Of a stretch of 41,696 nt of DNA, positions 1 to 7,793 are shown piece after piece. The DNA comes from a virus: the IMG/VR virus record IMGVR_UViG_3300032069_000022, positions 1 through 41,696 of that record; one strand, 5' to 3'. The position numbers and the translations under genes are program-made. Numbering within the stretch: the first letter of the stretch is position 1; each line of letters starts with the position of its first letter. The notes below the pieces were generated by a model. The model was not told the origin of the DNA, did not search any database, and saw nothing but the letters and a program-made list of their open reading frames with translations.

Positions 1-404
1 GTCATAAAGGTAAATTTATCCGTCACGGCCTTAACCAGGGCCAGGTTTGCAGCGGTCCCCATGTATTTATAGATGTTGTAAAGTTCAATCTCCGCATCGC
101 TAACGATCGACATCGTACCGATACCAACCATCGTATCGGCCACAGGAGAAGGAGATCCCCCAACCTGATTATAGGCCACGATATCGTAAGTTCCGTCGTT
201 CCATACGGTTCGGCTTTCGTCCTTTTCATATCGACCCTTAATCGTTCCATCCTCAGTCAAGGTAACAAAAGGGTCTGCTGGCGCTGCACCAAAAGAGCCA
301 TCGGAATCGTCCAATAGATACTTATCAACTTCGCGCCGAATGATCGCATAGACCACATGAGCGGTTACTCCATAATCCGCACTTATTCTCTTAATATTGG
401 GCAT
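1..404 (-). CDS. Phage virion/tail-region protein, C-terminus cut by window edge
   Basis: An open frame starts with ATG at 404 (MPNIKRISADYGVTAHVVYA) and runs off the left edge without a stop, leaving about 134 codons. An AAAGAGGAAC ribosome site lies 5-8 nt upstream. The protein is mixed alpha/beta in character, with a central stretch rich in D, G and T. It is the last visible gene of the late operon, downstream of fibre-like genes, so a tail or baseplate role is an inference from position; I do not recognise a named family. An HNH endonuclease gene ends 14 bp upstream, and a degenerate copy of this gene's first 12 codons lies beyond that endonuclease (990-1034). Confidence 0.7.
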   Translation of the reverse strand, partial: MPNIKRISADYGVTAHVVYAIIRREVDKYLLDDSDGSFGAAPADPFVTLTEDGTIKGRYEKDESRTVWNDGTYDIVAYNQVGGSPSPVADTMVGIGTMSIVSDAEIELYNIYKYMGTAANLALVKAVTDKFTFM

Positions 405-418
405 GTTTATGTTCCTCT

Positions 419-1003
419 TTAAATATCACGTTCCAAGTAGCCAGCAAGGCTTCGTAGTCTTGCGGGATCATCATCTGCAAAGCCCAAGATGGCGTTACAC
501 TTTCCACATAATAGACCGCGTACCTTTCCGTTTTTATGATCGTGGTCCACTCCTAGCCTGCTTCGTGCATAACGACCAATATAGAATTCTTTTTTTCCGC
601 AACCTAGACACATACCGTTTTGATGATTCCATAGTTCATGGTATCGTTCTACACTTATTAGATTTCCAAACCTTGATTTAAGATTAATTTTTAAACGTTT
701 GTCCCCTGTCGGGTCTCTCCTGACTCGCAAAACCGGTACGCATTTTTTGCAACACTCCCCAATGTGTTTTCCACCCTTACGAAGTACAAAGTCAGATCGT
801 GGTTTAATGACACCACATACCGGACATTTTTTCTCTGTCTTGATAGAAGGATGTCCAGGATCGGGGGTACATTTCTTGCAAAACGATTTTACCGTTTTAT
901 ATATTACCCCACCCCTTGCTCCCGTATACATCGGATTAAACTCGGATCGTGGCTTAACGATTCCACATATACTACACTTCTTTTCTGCTTTAATATTGGC
1001 CAT
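419..1003 (-). CDS. HNH homing endonuclease, recombination endonuclease VII-like
   Basis: 194 aa. The C-terminus carries the endonuclease VII-type signature: C132-x2-C135, D153-H-D-H156, then C166-x2-C169-N170 within GLLCGKCNAILGFADDDP. The N-terminal half has two repeats of CxxCGxxKPRS-F (residues 10-22 and 60-72) with matching downstream CxxC pairs, so it probably binds two zinc ions and may contact DNA. Family members cut DNA as metal-dependent nickases or resolvases and often behave as free-standing homing endonucleases in phages. It lies between two tail-region genes with no sign of an intron core. Its ATG (1003) overlaps a duplicated fragment of the next gene's start, which suggests insertion. 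Confidence 0.88.
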   Translation of the reverse strand: MANIKAEKKCSICGIVKPRSEFNPMYTGARGGVIYKTVKSFCKKCTPDPGHPSIKTEKKCPVCGVIKPRSDFVLRKGGKHIGECCKKCVPVLRVRRDPTGDKRLKINLKSRFGNLISVERYHELWNHQNGMCLGCGKKEFYIGRYARSRLGVDHDHKNGKVRGLLCGKCNAILGFADDDPARLRSLAGYLERDI

Positions 1004-1034
1004 AGTCCGCCGTTATTCTTTTTACGTTTGCCAT
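990..1034 (-). pseudogene. Duplicated 5' fragment of the left-edge tail gene
   Basis: From ATG at 1034 the minus strand reads MANVKRITADYGQY followed by TAA. The first 12 residues match the start of the gene at 404 (MPNIKRISADYG) at 8 of 12 positions. The fragment has its own TTGGAG ribosome site. It runs directly into the start of the endonuclease VII-like gene, whose first 14 nt also resemble the start of the gene at 404. It looks like a remnant left when the endonuclease gene inserted at the front of the tail gene. Alternatively it is the stump of a second paralog. Confidence 0.65.
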
Positions 1035-1066
1035 TTAAAACTCCAAGGCGAGGTTTCGCCAGTCCA

Positions 1067-1624
1067 TTATTGTTTATATAAAAAATAACCATAAATGGTA
1101 TTCAGTGGGTAACTTAATCCCGATCCTCCAACAACTCCAAGAGCCGAGTTCATTACCAGTGTTCCTGATCCAGTTACTTGTACTAAGCAAGAAATTATTC
1201 CCTGTGCTGATGTTGCAGTAGGATTTTGAAGTAGGGTAATGCCTGTAAGTCCTTGCGGTACAATAACAATCGTTGCAGACCCAGATCCCTGTGATAAGTA
1301 AAGATATGGAGTCACAAGAGCGGTTCCATTTATTATACCGAAGGCCATTAAAAGAAACCGATCTCCACTTGTTACGGAACCGCAATCTAAATTTGCTGAA
1401 TTTGTTGAATTAGAAGTTGTGCCAATTTCTGTAAATCCCAAAGCTGTTCGAGAGTCTGCTATATTTTTAGCCGACACCACTCCAGCCGTTCCAAAAAGGA
1501 AGCCAGCGAGGGAGCCAACCTTGGCCGTTCCGGGAATCACCGCCTGATCCGCAGCGGCCAATTCACCAAGAGAGGTTACAACTCCACCTGTATAGATACT
1601 TTTTACTAGATTTACGTCGCCCAT
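1067..1624 (-). CDS. Probable virion/tail fibre-region protein, unrecognised
   Basis: 185 aa. The sequence is rich in Gly, Ser, Thr, Val and Ala with no Cys clusters or obvious enzyme motif, typical of beta-rich virion proteins. The C-terminal part (about residues 85-185) contains long hydrophobic beta-like runs such as TPYLYLSQGSGSATIVIV. Its ATG overlaps the stop of the collagen-like fibre gene (TAATG), so the two are probably translationally coupled and may act together at the tail tip or as a head fibre. Function is inferred from position only. Confidence 0.75.
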   Translation of the reverse strand: MGDVNLVKSIYTGGVVTSLGELAAADQAVIPGTAKVGSLAGFLFGTAGVVSAKNIADSRTALGFTEIGTTSNSTNSANLDCGSVTSGDRFLLMAFGIINGTALVTPYLYLSQGSGSATIVIVPQGLTGITLLQNPTATSAQGIISCLVQVTGSGTLVMNSALGVVGGSGLSYPLNTIYGYFLYKQ

Positions 1625-2883
1625 TATGTCACCACTCCAATATTATTAGAGGACCCCGCTGCATTGAAAAACGGAAGACTTGGACCGTCCAACATTAAAA
1701 CATTATTCGCGGCTCCCGTTGAATCAAAAAAGGGAAACTTTTTAAATGTAGGATTGCCCGGAAATACCATCGGAAGGTCTTCGGAGGGATCTACATCTCC
1801 AAAACTAAGAATAGTTCCGGTTCCTCCAGATCCAGATCCGGCCTCTCCAGGATCACCCTTATCCCCTTTATCTCCCTTGGCCCCGGGAATCACGATAGGA
1901 TCTTCTGGCTGATCGGGCTCCAGAAACATAACAGGGCCAGGTTGTCCTTGTGGACCCTGCCCTTGAATAAGAATTCCGGGCGGAATCATCGGGAGATCCT
2001 CGGGAGGCTCCGCTGGCTCCACAAACACAGAAAGGTTTCTCCTGGTAACCGCGTCTGCAATCTCAGCATCCGTGTTAGATCCGGAGACCAGATTTTTATC
2101 TACATCAGTTACCACAACCCTGGACGGGGTAAGCTGTTTAAGGTTCAGGACCCCCGCCGTGGTCAATGTCATCCAGTAATCGGTATTCCAGAACTGGAGT
2201 TCGTGGGTTGTTGGCTTATGAAGTATCTGCCACGGATTTAACTGATCCTCCGTCAATTCCAAAATTGCATAATTTCCCGATGGAGCATTGATCCTGGAAT
2301 ACACTGGACCGGCATCAGATCTCTGAACCTGAAATTGGGCTGCGGCTCCAGCGGGAGCTATACCGATGCTGACCAAAGATCCATCTATATAAATCGGTGA
2401 ATCCACCATAAGGGTGGCCGATTTATATGGAACTTGATTGGTGGTTAAGTTTGTGCTCACCAATTTTTTAGCGACATCGGTTGAGACTGACTGGTTAGGA
2501 GAAAGATTGTCTGCAATAAGATAGGGGAGATTTGGAGTCCCCGGAAATACCATCGGAAGGTCTTCGGAGGGATCTACATCTCCAAAACTAAGAATAGTTC
2601 CGGTTCCTCCAGATCCAGATCCGGCGTCCCCGGGATCTCCCTTGTCCCCTTTTGCTCCGGGGGCTCCAGGAATAACGATCGGGTCTTCAGGTTGGTCGGG
2701 ATCTAAAAATATTACGGGTCCGGGCAGACCGGTAGCTCCTGTAAATCCAGGAGGTCCGGGAATAAGTACCGGCTCCTCCTGATCTCCAGTGTCAAGAAAG
2801 GCAGGGAATCCCATCCCCGAACTAGACTTCGGAATGACGGGATCTGTCTGGGGATATTCATGGAACAGTTTTTCAAGAAGCAA
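1624..2883 (-). CDS. Collagen-like tail fibre protein with internal duplication
   Basis: 419 aa. It contains short collagen-type Gly-X-Y tracts (GPPGFTGATGLPGP near residue 43, GAPGAKGDKGDPGDAG near 70, and a second set near 310-345). A module PEDPIVIPG...GDKGDPG...SGGTGTILSFGD...EDLPMVFPG occurs twice, near residues 65-115 and 325-380. The intervening region may form a beta-rich knob. Collagen-like repeats in phage proteins form trimeric shafts of fibres or spikes, so a host-binding or head-fibre role is likely. The duplication is visible in the DNA as an identical 86-bp repeat. The stop overlaps the next ATG (TAATG). Confidence 0.8.
   Translation of the reverse strand: MLLEKLFHEYPQTDPVIPKSSSGMGFPAFLDTGDQEEPVLIPGPPGFTGATGLPGPVIFLDPDQPEDPIVIPGAPGAKGDKGDPGDAGSGSGGTGTILSFGDVDPSEDLPMVFPGTPNLPYLIADNLSPNQSVSTDVAKKLVSTNLTTNQVPYKSATLMVDSPIYIDGSLVSIGIAPAGAAAQFQVQRSDAGPVYSRINAPSGNYAILELTEDQLNPWQILHKPTTHELQFWNTDYWMTLTTAGVLNLKQLTPSRVVVTDVDKNLVSGSNTDAEIADAVTRRNLSVFVEPAEPPEDLPMIPPGILIQGQGPQGQPGPVMFLEPDQPEDPIVIPGAKGDKGDKGDPGEAGSGSGGTGTILSFGDVDPSEDLPMVFPGNPTFKKFPFFDSTGAANNVLMLDGPSLPFFNAAGSSNNIGVVT
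1757..1842. repeat. 86-bp perfect direct repeat, copy 1
   Basis: This segment is identical over 86 bp to 2540-2625. Both copies lie in the same frame of the collagen-like fibre gene and encode SGSGGTGTILSFGDVDPSED plus flanking residues. Identity without synonymous differences points to recent duplication or ongoing gene conversion, and would allow deletion of about 783 bp by recombination. Confidence 0.95.
2540..2625. repeat. 86-bp perfect direct repeat, copy 2
   Basis: Partner of 1757-1842 and identical over all 86 bases. Similarity continues imperfectly on the collagen side (GDKGDPG tracts), showing that the whole module was duplicated and only this core stays identical. Confidence 0.95.
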
Positions 2884-2895
2884 GGTGGCTCCAGT

Positions 2896-3273
2896 TTATA
2901 AAACTCCAACCTCTCCCTCACCCTGTATAACCAGTGCGGACGCCGTCCCCGCAATTCCGGTTAAAAAGTCTGCGGCGTCGAGACGGAGCATCCCATACCA
3001 GTCATACGGAGAATGGGCGGCAATCGAAAGGGTGCCACCAAGAAACTCTGTACCTGCCGCACTTCCACCAGTTGCACCGATATAAAGAATGCAGGTGGCT
3101 GCGCTGGCCGTCTTATTGACGATCCGGATATGACGGATAATCAAATAGAGAGCTGCGATAGTGGGAATTATACCAGTCGGTCCGGTGAAGGACGACACGG
3201 TACAATTCAAGATGTTGGCGATAGAATCGGAAATATACGCCGGTCCAAAACGAATTACCTTATTGGCTGCCAT
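2896..3273 (-). CDS. Small virion-associated protein, conserved phage type
   Basis: 125 aa. It begins MAANKVIRFGPAYISDSIANIL and contains the motif LIIRHIRIVNKTASAATCILYIG-ATGG-AAGTEF, followed by DWYGMLRLDAADFL and a terminal IQGEGEVGVL. This pattern is familiar from small proteins in structural operons of metagenomic phages, probably a beta-sandwich, but I know of no assigned function. It lies between the adaptor and the collagen fibre, so a head-tail or fibre-attachment part is a reasonable inference. The ribosome site AAAGGAG precedes the ATG. Confidence 0.78.
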   Translation of the reverse strand: MAANKVIRFGPAYISDSIANILNCTVSSFTGPTGIIPTIAALYLIIRHIRIVNKTASAATCILYIGATGGSAAGTEFLGGTLSIAAHSPYDWYGMLRLDAADFLTGIAGTASALVIQGEGEVGVL

Positions 3274-3286
3274 TTTTTAATCTCCT

Positions 3287-4165
3287 TTACGGAAGCGGAT
3301 CTGAACCGCCCCGTTTGTCGATCGATTTGCTTTTGGCGAGCTTCAACTTCATCTTCTCCACACCTTCATTAAGTTCGTTTTTCCAGAACGTGATATTTTG
3401 AAGAAGAGGCCGAATCGCCATCTGATTGATAATTTTAAAATTTCGGATAATAACCCACGGAACTAAAACATCGTGATGGAATTCATCATCAAGACCATCA
3501 GGAATATTGTTGGGCAAAACCATCGGATTGGGGGATCTATAAAAATACATCGATATAACATCAGTCACCCGAGGATAGGACCCAAGGAATTTATCTTCTA
3601 TCCCAACTTGCTCGGCGTATGTCCCGGTGTCGTTGTGCCTGGAGTCGAGATTCTCAATCATGGCCATCTCATAGGAAACCGGAATAACCTCCCACTGATT
3701 CTGATACGAACGGACTCCAGTTACCTTTTTATGATAGGTCACGTTGGTTGTGTAAAGCTTTCTCCATTTACCGGCAGCAAGATCAGTGGCAAAAACCCCA
3801 GACGTATGTGCAACCTTACACTGATAAACTGCATTGGTAGTGGCATCATAAACCAGGTCACCGATCACCGGCTGAGCCACAGGAACGGCTGGCGCTGTAC
3901 CGGTAGGAGTGTCTACCACAAATGGAGTATAGGCAGAATACGCATGACTGGTAACCCATGCGGCCTGCTGCGATGGCATAGGATAATACCATTCGTCCGG
4001 ATAAAGATAGAAGTAAATAGGTTTAATAAGCTTCAGGGGAGGTAACTCATAATCCCGGGCGATCTCCACCATGGCATTATTTAGCCAATTCACATAACGC
4101 GGAATATAAGCATCGTTCTGCGCGAATTCCGCGATATCGACGGTCAACTCAGCGAGAGAGGCCAT
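3287..4165 (-). CDS. Head-tail adaptor protein (SU10 adaptor-like)
   Basis: 292 aa. The N-terminus, LTVDIAEFAQ then YIPRYVNWLNNAMVEIARDY, matches the amphipathic helical start of podovirus adaptor/connector proteins, in which each subunit bundles under the portal ring. Residues 75-125 form a variable insertion with a carbohydrate-binding-like motif (GDLVYDATTNAVYQCKVAHTS). The C-terminus is a charged helix (WKNELNEGVEKMKLKLAKSK). It would bridge the portal and the tail. Position, three genes downstream of the capsid cluster, agrees. Its ATG overlaps the stop of the preceding gene (TAATG). The family call rests on pattern memory and needs a profile search. Confidence 0.65.
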   Translation of the reverse strand: MASLAELTVDIAEFAQNDAYIPRYVNWLNNAMVEIARDYELPPLKLIKPIYFYLYPDEWYYPMPSQQAAWVTSHAYSAYTPFVVDTPTGTAPAVPVAQPVIGDLVYDATTNAVYQCKVAHTSGVFATDLAAGKWRKLYTTNVTYHKKVTGVRSYQNQWEVIPVSYEMAMIENLDSRHNDTGTYAEQVGIEDKFLGSYPRVTDVISMYFYRSPNPMVLPNNIPDGLDDEFHHDVLVPWVIIRNFKIINQMAIRPLLQNITFWKNELNEGVEKMKLKLAKSKSIDKRGGSDPLP

Positions 4166-4479
4166 TACATTCTCCGTTTTTCCTCGGCCTTATTCATGGC
4201 ATCTTCCATACTGGCCGGTTCTTCCCTGAGAAGTTGGATCTTAACCTTATCCTGAGTAACCTCAATCCGAGCCGCATCGTTGAAATCGTTTTTCTTACCG
4301 CGCTTGCTCCGGTTGGTTGCATAGATCTTTCCGGTAATGACGATTCTCACTTCATCGTCAATATCGAAATTTTCAAAATCCTTCGGAACTTTTTTCTCTT
4401 CGCGAAAGGTTATTGAAACCGTCTCGGGAGGAATTTCTACTTTCTCGGGAGTGGCAATTCCAGGACCAGTCTTCGCCAT
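4165..4479 (-). CDS. Small charged protein of the structural operon, unrecognised
   Basis: 104 aa, highly charged (K, E, D, R). A predicted beta-rich middle (SITFREEKKVP, then DEVRIVITGKIYAT and DAARIEVTQDKVKIQLL) is followed by a short acidic/basic tail. The alternating beta pattern would suit a small beta-barrel decoration or stabilising protein, but no family is recognised. It starts just after the tRNA gene and its stop overlaps the adaptor's start. Confidence 0.72.
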   Translation of the reverse strand: MAKTGPGIATPEKVEIPPETVSITFREEKKVPKDFENFDIDDEVRIVITGKIYATNRSKRGKKNDFNDAARIEVTQDKVKIQLLREEPASMEDAMNKAEEKRRM

Positions 4480-4494
4480 AACAACTCCTTCTCT

Positions 4495-4570
4495 TGGATC
4501 CCCCGCGAGGTCTTGAACCCCGAACCCGCTGCTTACAAGGCAGCCGCTCTACCCGTTGAGCTACGGAGGC
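4495..4570 (-). tRNA. tRNA-Thr (anticodon TGT)
   Basis: A full 76-nt cloverleaf reads from 4570 to 4495. Acceptor GCCTCCG pairs with CGGGGGA except for a terminal G1-A72 mismatch. The D-stem is GCTC/GAGC, the anticodon stem GCTGC/GCAGC with loop CTTGTAA (anticodon TGT, Thr, reading ACA), and the T-stem CGGGG/CCTCG with loop TTCAAGA. CCA is encoded. It lies inside the late operon, between a zinc-ribbon gene and the 104-aa gene, so it would be processed out of the structural transcript. Confidence 0.9.
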
Positions 4571-4576
4571 AAAACT

Positions 4577-4813
4577 TTAATAGAACTTTGCTCCAGAGCC
4601 CCCATCCGTTCCACCACCCGGCTGGCGATGCTCCTCAAATTCGTCTTTCACATCCTTGATGAGTTTATATCCGCACCGAGGGCAATAGAGTCCGGGCTTC
4701 TTATGTTGGTTTGGGTCCGGCTTGTAAACAAGCATACAGTTCGGACAGTATCGAACCCAATCCACAGTTAAGAAGTCGTTTATATCTACGGTGTCCCAAA
4801 AACTCTGCCCCAT
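4577..4813 (-). CDS. Small zinc-ribbon protein
   Basis: 78 aa with two CPxC knuckles (YCPNC near residue 24 and YCPRCGYKL near 44) separated by about 20 residues, the spacing of a rubredoxin-like zinc ribbon. The C-terminus is polar and Gly-rich. Such proteins in structural operons may be minor virion parts or regulators, and no specific role can be given. It begins 20 nt after the previous gene ends and is followed at once by the tRNA. Confidence 0.72.
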   Translation of the reverse strand: MGQSFWDTVDINDFLTVDWVRYCPNCMLVYKPDPNQHKKPGLYCPRCGYKLIKDVKDEFEEHRQPGGGTDGGSGAKFY

Positions 4814-4833
4814 TTGTCCCCTTCATGTCCCGT

Positions 4834-5394
4834 TTAAGATTCCTCTTCTTCGGGATCACCGTCAGGATCTCCAGGTAAGTTTGCCTCGGCCTGCGTTTCG
4901 GATTCAACAGCAGCCTGCTCTTTGGTCTCCAGGGTGGCCTTCAATTTATCGATGGCATCCTGTTCCTTACTCTTTGAGATACCCACAGGAGCCTGCGCCT
5001 GGACTTCCTTGGTCTGGGCCTTGTTCTCGTTTAAAACGAACATCTTTAGGGCCATCTCCAACATCGGGCCAGGGGAAAGATTAGACATAATGTCCGACAT
5101 CGAAGTAATCGGAGACCCATCGTCAAATTTCAGGCTACCATCCGGACCAATAACGATACTCCTTTGGGCCTTGGCAGTAACCTTTCCTCGATTAGCAAAC
5201 CACTCCAGGGCTTCATTAAGCTCCGGTCCCTTGGGAATAATGTTGGTAAGCTCAGTTTTCTTTGTGATGGGCTGGCCGCCTACCTTGCAGTATCCTCCCC
5301 CAACTAACTTTCCGATATGACCAACACCTCCAACAACCCATGTTTTCTCAAACCAGAAAGTACCTCGATCTCTTGTCTCTAGTCTCTGAGGCAT
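4834..5394 (-). CDS. Unrecognised protein of the structural operon
   Basis: 186 aa. The N-terminal 70 residues are globular and Gly-rich (VVGGVGHIGKLVGGGYCKVGG). The C-terminal third is a low-complexity helix ending in an acidic stretch (SETQAEANLPGDPDGDPEEEES), probably disordered. No motif is recognised. Its place after the capsid-associated genes fits a minor structural or assembly role. Confidence 0.72.
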   Translation of the reverse strand: MPQRLETRDRGTFWFEKTWVVGGVGHIGKLVGGGYCKVGGQPITKKTELTNIIPKGPELNEALEWFANRGKVTAKAQRSIVIGPDGSLKFDDGSPITSMSDIMSNLSPGPMLEMALKMFVLNENKAQTKEVQAQAPVGISKSKEQDAIDKLKATLETKEQAAVESETQAEANLPGDPDGDPEEEES

Positions 5395-5399
5395 TTTTC

Positions 5400-5729
5400 T
5401 TACCCCTCCTTCTTGATGGTCATGAATCGATCGTAAAGATCGATATGTTCGTTCGTCAACTTTTCCTCCGTGTTCAGCTTCTCAAGGACCTTTTTGATAA
5501 TTCCCGTGGCCACCTCACCAATGGAAACTTCCTTGGAGCCAACGGTTTTTTCGCCCTCGACACTCCAGACCATACCTCTTTCGTTGGACTGGAATTGCAG
5601 GGCCTTGTTTTCCTCTTCCGAAAAACTCAATTCCTCACGAAGAACGCGAAGAAGTTTGAGGTTGGTTATATTCCCTTCGTTCGGAAGAATAACACTCAAC
5701 AGAAGTCTTTCTTTAACTTTCAGTTCCAT
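5400..5729 (-). CDS. Conserved small phage protein, unknown function
   Basis: 109 aa, helical. It starts MELKVKERLLLSVILPNEGN and continues LKLLRVLREELSFSEEENKAL, with a C-terminal IIKKVLEKLNTEEKLTNEHIDLYDRF. This two-helix pattern recurs in small phage and prophage proteins that I have seen annotated only as hypothetical. It has an adjacent ribosome site and ends 5 bp before the 186-aa gene. A structural or assembly role is inferred only from the operon. Confidence 0.75.
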   Translation of the reverse strand: MELKVKERLLLSVILPNEGNITNLKLLRVLREELSFSEEENKALQFQSNERGMVWSVEGEKTVGSKEVSIGEVATGIIKKVLEKLNTEEKLTNEHIDLYDRFMTIKKEG

Positions 5730-5742
5730 TTTTACCCCCCTT

Positions 5743-5770
5743 GGTAAAATGGGCGGGCCGAAACCCGCCC
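5743..5770 (-). terminator. Rho-independent-type terminator
   Basis: A GC hairpin (GGGCGGG/CCCGCCC, 7 bp, arms 5751-5757 and 5764-5770, 6-nt loop) is followed on the minus strand by ATTTT. It lies 41 bp after the stop of the 453-aa gene, so it should end or attenuate the capsid-cluster transcript before the 109-aa gene. Confidence 0.65.
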
Positions 5771-5810
5771 TATGTTCTGTTTCTTCACTGGATTACTCCA
5801 GGTTAATTGT

Positions 5811-7172
5811 TTAAGTGTGGTATGCGTTGATGTACCAGGTCACTCCCGTTGATCTCTCTTTGAAGAACGGGATCTTGAGGTCATTCCCGCTTGCAGCACC
5901 AGAAGTGGCGTTTAGGTCAAGAAGAGTATTGATGTCAAACATCGCTGTTAAAGCGTTGGAGAAAATGTTGGTTCCGAATAAGAACAGAGATCCGGCATTT
6001 GCTCCACTATCAACGACATAGGACATTCTCACTCCGCAAATAACCTTGGCATTGGCAAGTTCTGAGGCGGGGGCGTACACCCCGACATCTAATGCAGACA
6101 CCTGCTGTGTACCACCAGAAGAACCTGATCCCATGTTAACCCAGGAAGACGTAGCCGCAATCATCCCGGCAACGGTTCCGGTAACATTCAGGTTAACTTC
6201 AACGGCACCGTAGGCGTCTCCGAAGTTGGGATTCGCACTCGTCCCGTTCAACTGAGCAATACGGCCAGCAGCACCAATGGCGGTAAGCTCAAGATAGATA
6301 CCTTTGGTCATCGCTCCTTCGATCAAAAGACCATTAGTCACAGTACCGGCGTAATTTTTAAGCCGGAGAATATCGGTGATCGAACATCCGGTAGCGTTCA
6401 CATCAAATCGTGCAACGGAACGGAATCCTCCACCACCAGAAGACTGGTGATATCCAATTTCCATCACATTGGGTTCATTCGGACAGGTTACAGGACCGGC
6501 TCCAGTTACCTGATAATAGATACCCTGAAGAGACCCGGTGGGGATAGCGACAGCGGCAGAAATATTCAGGCTTCCAGAAAGTCCGGCGAAAGCATAAATA
6601 TTCACTCCAATATCAGACCGAAGCTGCAAGCAACTAATCGCAGTGTTGGCCTGGTTAGCTGTAGCCGCATTAACCCTTAGACGGGCAGCCGCCACCTGGT
6701 TTCCGGGAGTCGCTGCGTTCCCGGCACTGGAAAGGCTGACGTTAATCGGAACAAAAGTCGTTCCGGTATCGGGGATCGTCAGCGGTGTGTTGTAGGTCCC
6801 GATTGCAATCAGATGATTGTCGGCGCTGGTGAAGGTGGACGGAGCACTAAAAGAAAGAGCGCCAGAGCCTAGATCCAGGGCGGTAGCTCCACCGGAAACA
6901 ACGATTTTTAAAGCCGTCATCCCGGCAGCCGCACCTTTGGTCGCGTTAATATAAAGACCGACGTTGGTTCCGGATGCGGCAAGGCTCTCAAAATAATACT
7001 TGATAAACCCTGCGTTAACCACAGTGGTCGTTTCGGAACCACCGATGTTCCCACCGGTCCCGGTATTACCGGCTCCAAAAAGAATACAAGAAGAGTCGGC
7101 CTTTAGGCCGTTTTTGGTGAAGCCCAGAGGATATTTTACCTGAGCCCACAAACCTCTAATACTGTTAATCAT
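5811..7172 (-). CDS. Large Gly/Ala/Thr-rich virion protein, unrecognised
   Basis: 453 aa. It is rich in small residues (G, A, S, T, N) with very few charged or Cys residues, typical of a beta-rich exterior virion protein. Runs such as NAGFIKYYFESLAASGTN and VGLYINATKGAAAGMTALKI alternate hydrophobic and polar residues. It follows the capsid and the 174-aa protein and is closed by a terminator hairpin, so it probably belongs to the head (decoration, head fibre) or is an abundant appendage. No family is recognised. Confidence 0.8.
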   Translation of the reverse strand: MINSIRGLWAQVKYPLGFTKNGLKADSSCILFGAGNTGTGGNIGGSETTTVVNAGFIKYYFESLAASGTNVGLYINATKGAAAGMTALKIVVSGGATALDLGSGALSFSAPSTFTSADNHLIAIGTYNTPLTIPDTGTTFVPINVSLSSAGNAATPGNQVAAARLRVNAATANQANTAISCLQLRSDIGVNIYAFAGLSGSLNISAAVAIPTGSLQGIYYQVTGAGPVTCPNEPNVMEIGYHQSSGGGGFRSVARFDVNATGCSITDILRLKNYAGTVTNGLLIEGAMTKGIYLELTAIGAAGRIAQLNGTSANPNFGDAYGAVEVNLNVTGTVAGMIAATSSWVNMGSGSSGGTQQVSALDVGVYAPASELANAKVICGVRMSYVVDSGANAGSLFLFGTNIFSNALTAMFDINTLLDLNATSGAASGNDLKIPFFKERSTGVTWYINAYHT

Positions 7173-7208
7173 GCTTTTCTCCTTATTTCACTCCCCCAAG
7201 TGAAGATC

Positions 7209-7231
7209 GGGGGCAGTGATTAGCTGCCCCC
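7209..7231 (-). other. Intergenic hairpin after the 174-aa capsid-cluster gene
   Basis: A perfect 8-bp stem (GGGGGCAG/CTGCCCCC) with a 7-nt loop lies 15 bp after the gene at 7246-7770. There is no clear U-run after it on the minus strand, so it is more likely an RNA-stability or processing hairpin than a strong terminator. Confidence 0.55.
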
Positions 7232-7245
7232 AACAGGGTTAGTTG

Positions 7246-7770
7246 TTACGAAGTGAATTCCACCAACTTCGTGCAGTTGGCCCCGATTTCCGGATGGAAG
7301 TCAACCAGCAATCCGAATTCGACCACGCCGGACCCACTGGCAGCGAGAGCAGTCGTACAATAAATCTTGAACTGTTCACCGGGAAGCCAGATGATCGGGT
7401 TGAATAGACGCCTGAAAACCTTACCGGCCACATAACCGGGGGTCACGATCGCCTTGATGGTCATCTTCGCGTAAGCGGTGCTCGCGCCTTCCGGGGCCAC
7501 AAGGGGCACAGCGGCGGCATTTGAATCGCTTTCAGCGGTAGCCATCTTGTAAAGGGTATAAACCCCATCGACCAAGGTTGCCGAAGCCACAACAGCCGTG
7601 GTGACGATCATATAGATCCCCACGATCTCCAGGGGCTCGGGAGTTCTCCAATAATCCATCGTGGCCATAGTTGATCCACTCAGACTACCAAAGTTAATGG
7701 TCGCCCGATCTCCAGTGGTCAAGAGGGCGGGCAGAGCCCGTCTGTTAAAAGAACCGTAATTACCAGCCAT
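7246..7770 (-). CDS. Probable capsid decoration/cement protein
   Basis: 174 aa, directly downstream of the major capsid gene, the usual site for a cement protein. The protein is beta-rich and hydrophobic: PLEIVGIYMIVTTAVVASATLVDGVYTLYKMATAES and a C-terminal ALAASGSGVVEFGLLVDFHPEIGANCTKLVEFTS. The N-terminus MAGNYGSFNRRALPALLTTG is polar. It has a strong AGGAGACAAT ribosome site. The role is inferred from position and composition; no named family is recognised. Confidence 0.72.
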   Translation of the reverse strand: MAGNYGSFNRRALPALLTTGDRATINFGSLSGSTMATMDYWRTPEPLEIVGIYMIVTTAVVASATLVDGVYTLYKMATAESDSNAAAVPLVAPEGASTAYAKMTIKAIVTPGYVAGKVFRRLFNPIIWLPGEQFKIYCTTALAASGSGVVEFGLLVDFHPEIGANCTKLVEFTS

Positions 7771-7793
7771 ATTGTCTCCTAAATTGAGATTTG

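Noticed and set aside
1047-1060. GGCGA/TCGCC hairpin upstream of the duplicated start fragment
   Set aside because: Short stem without a U-run and next to a ribosome site; not enough for a terminator.
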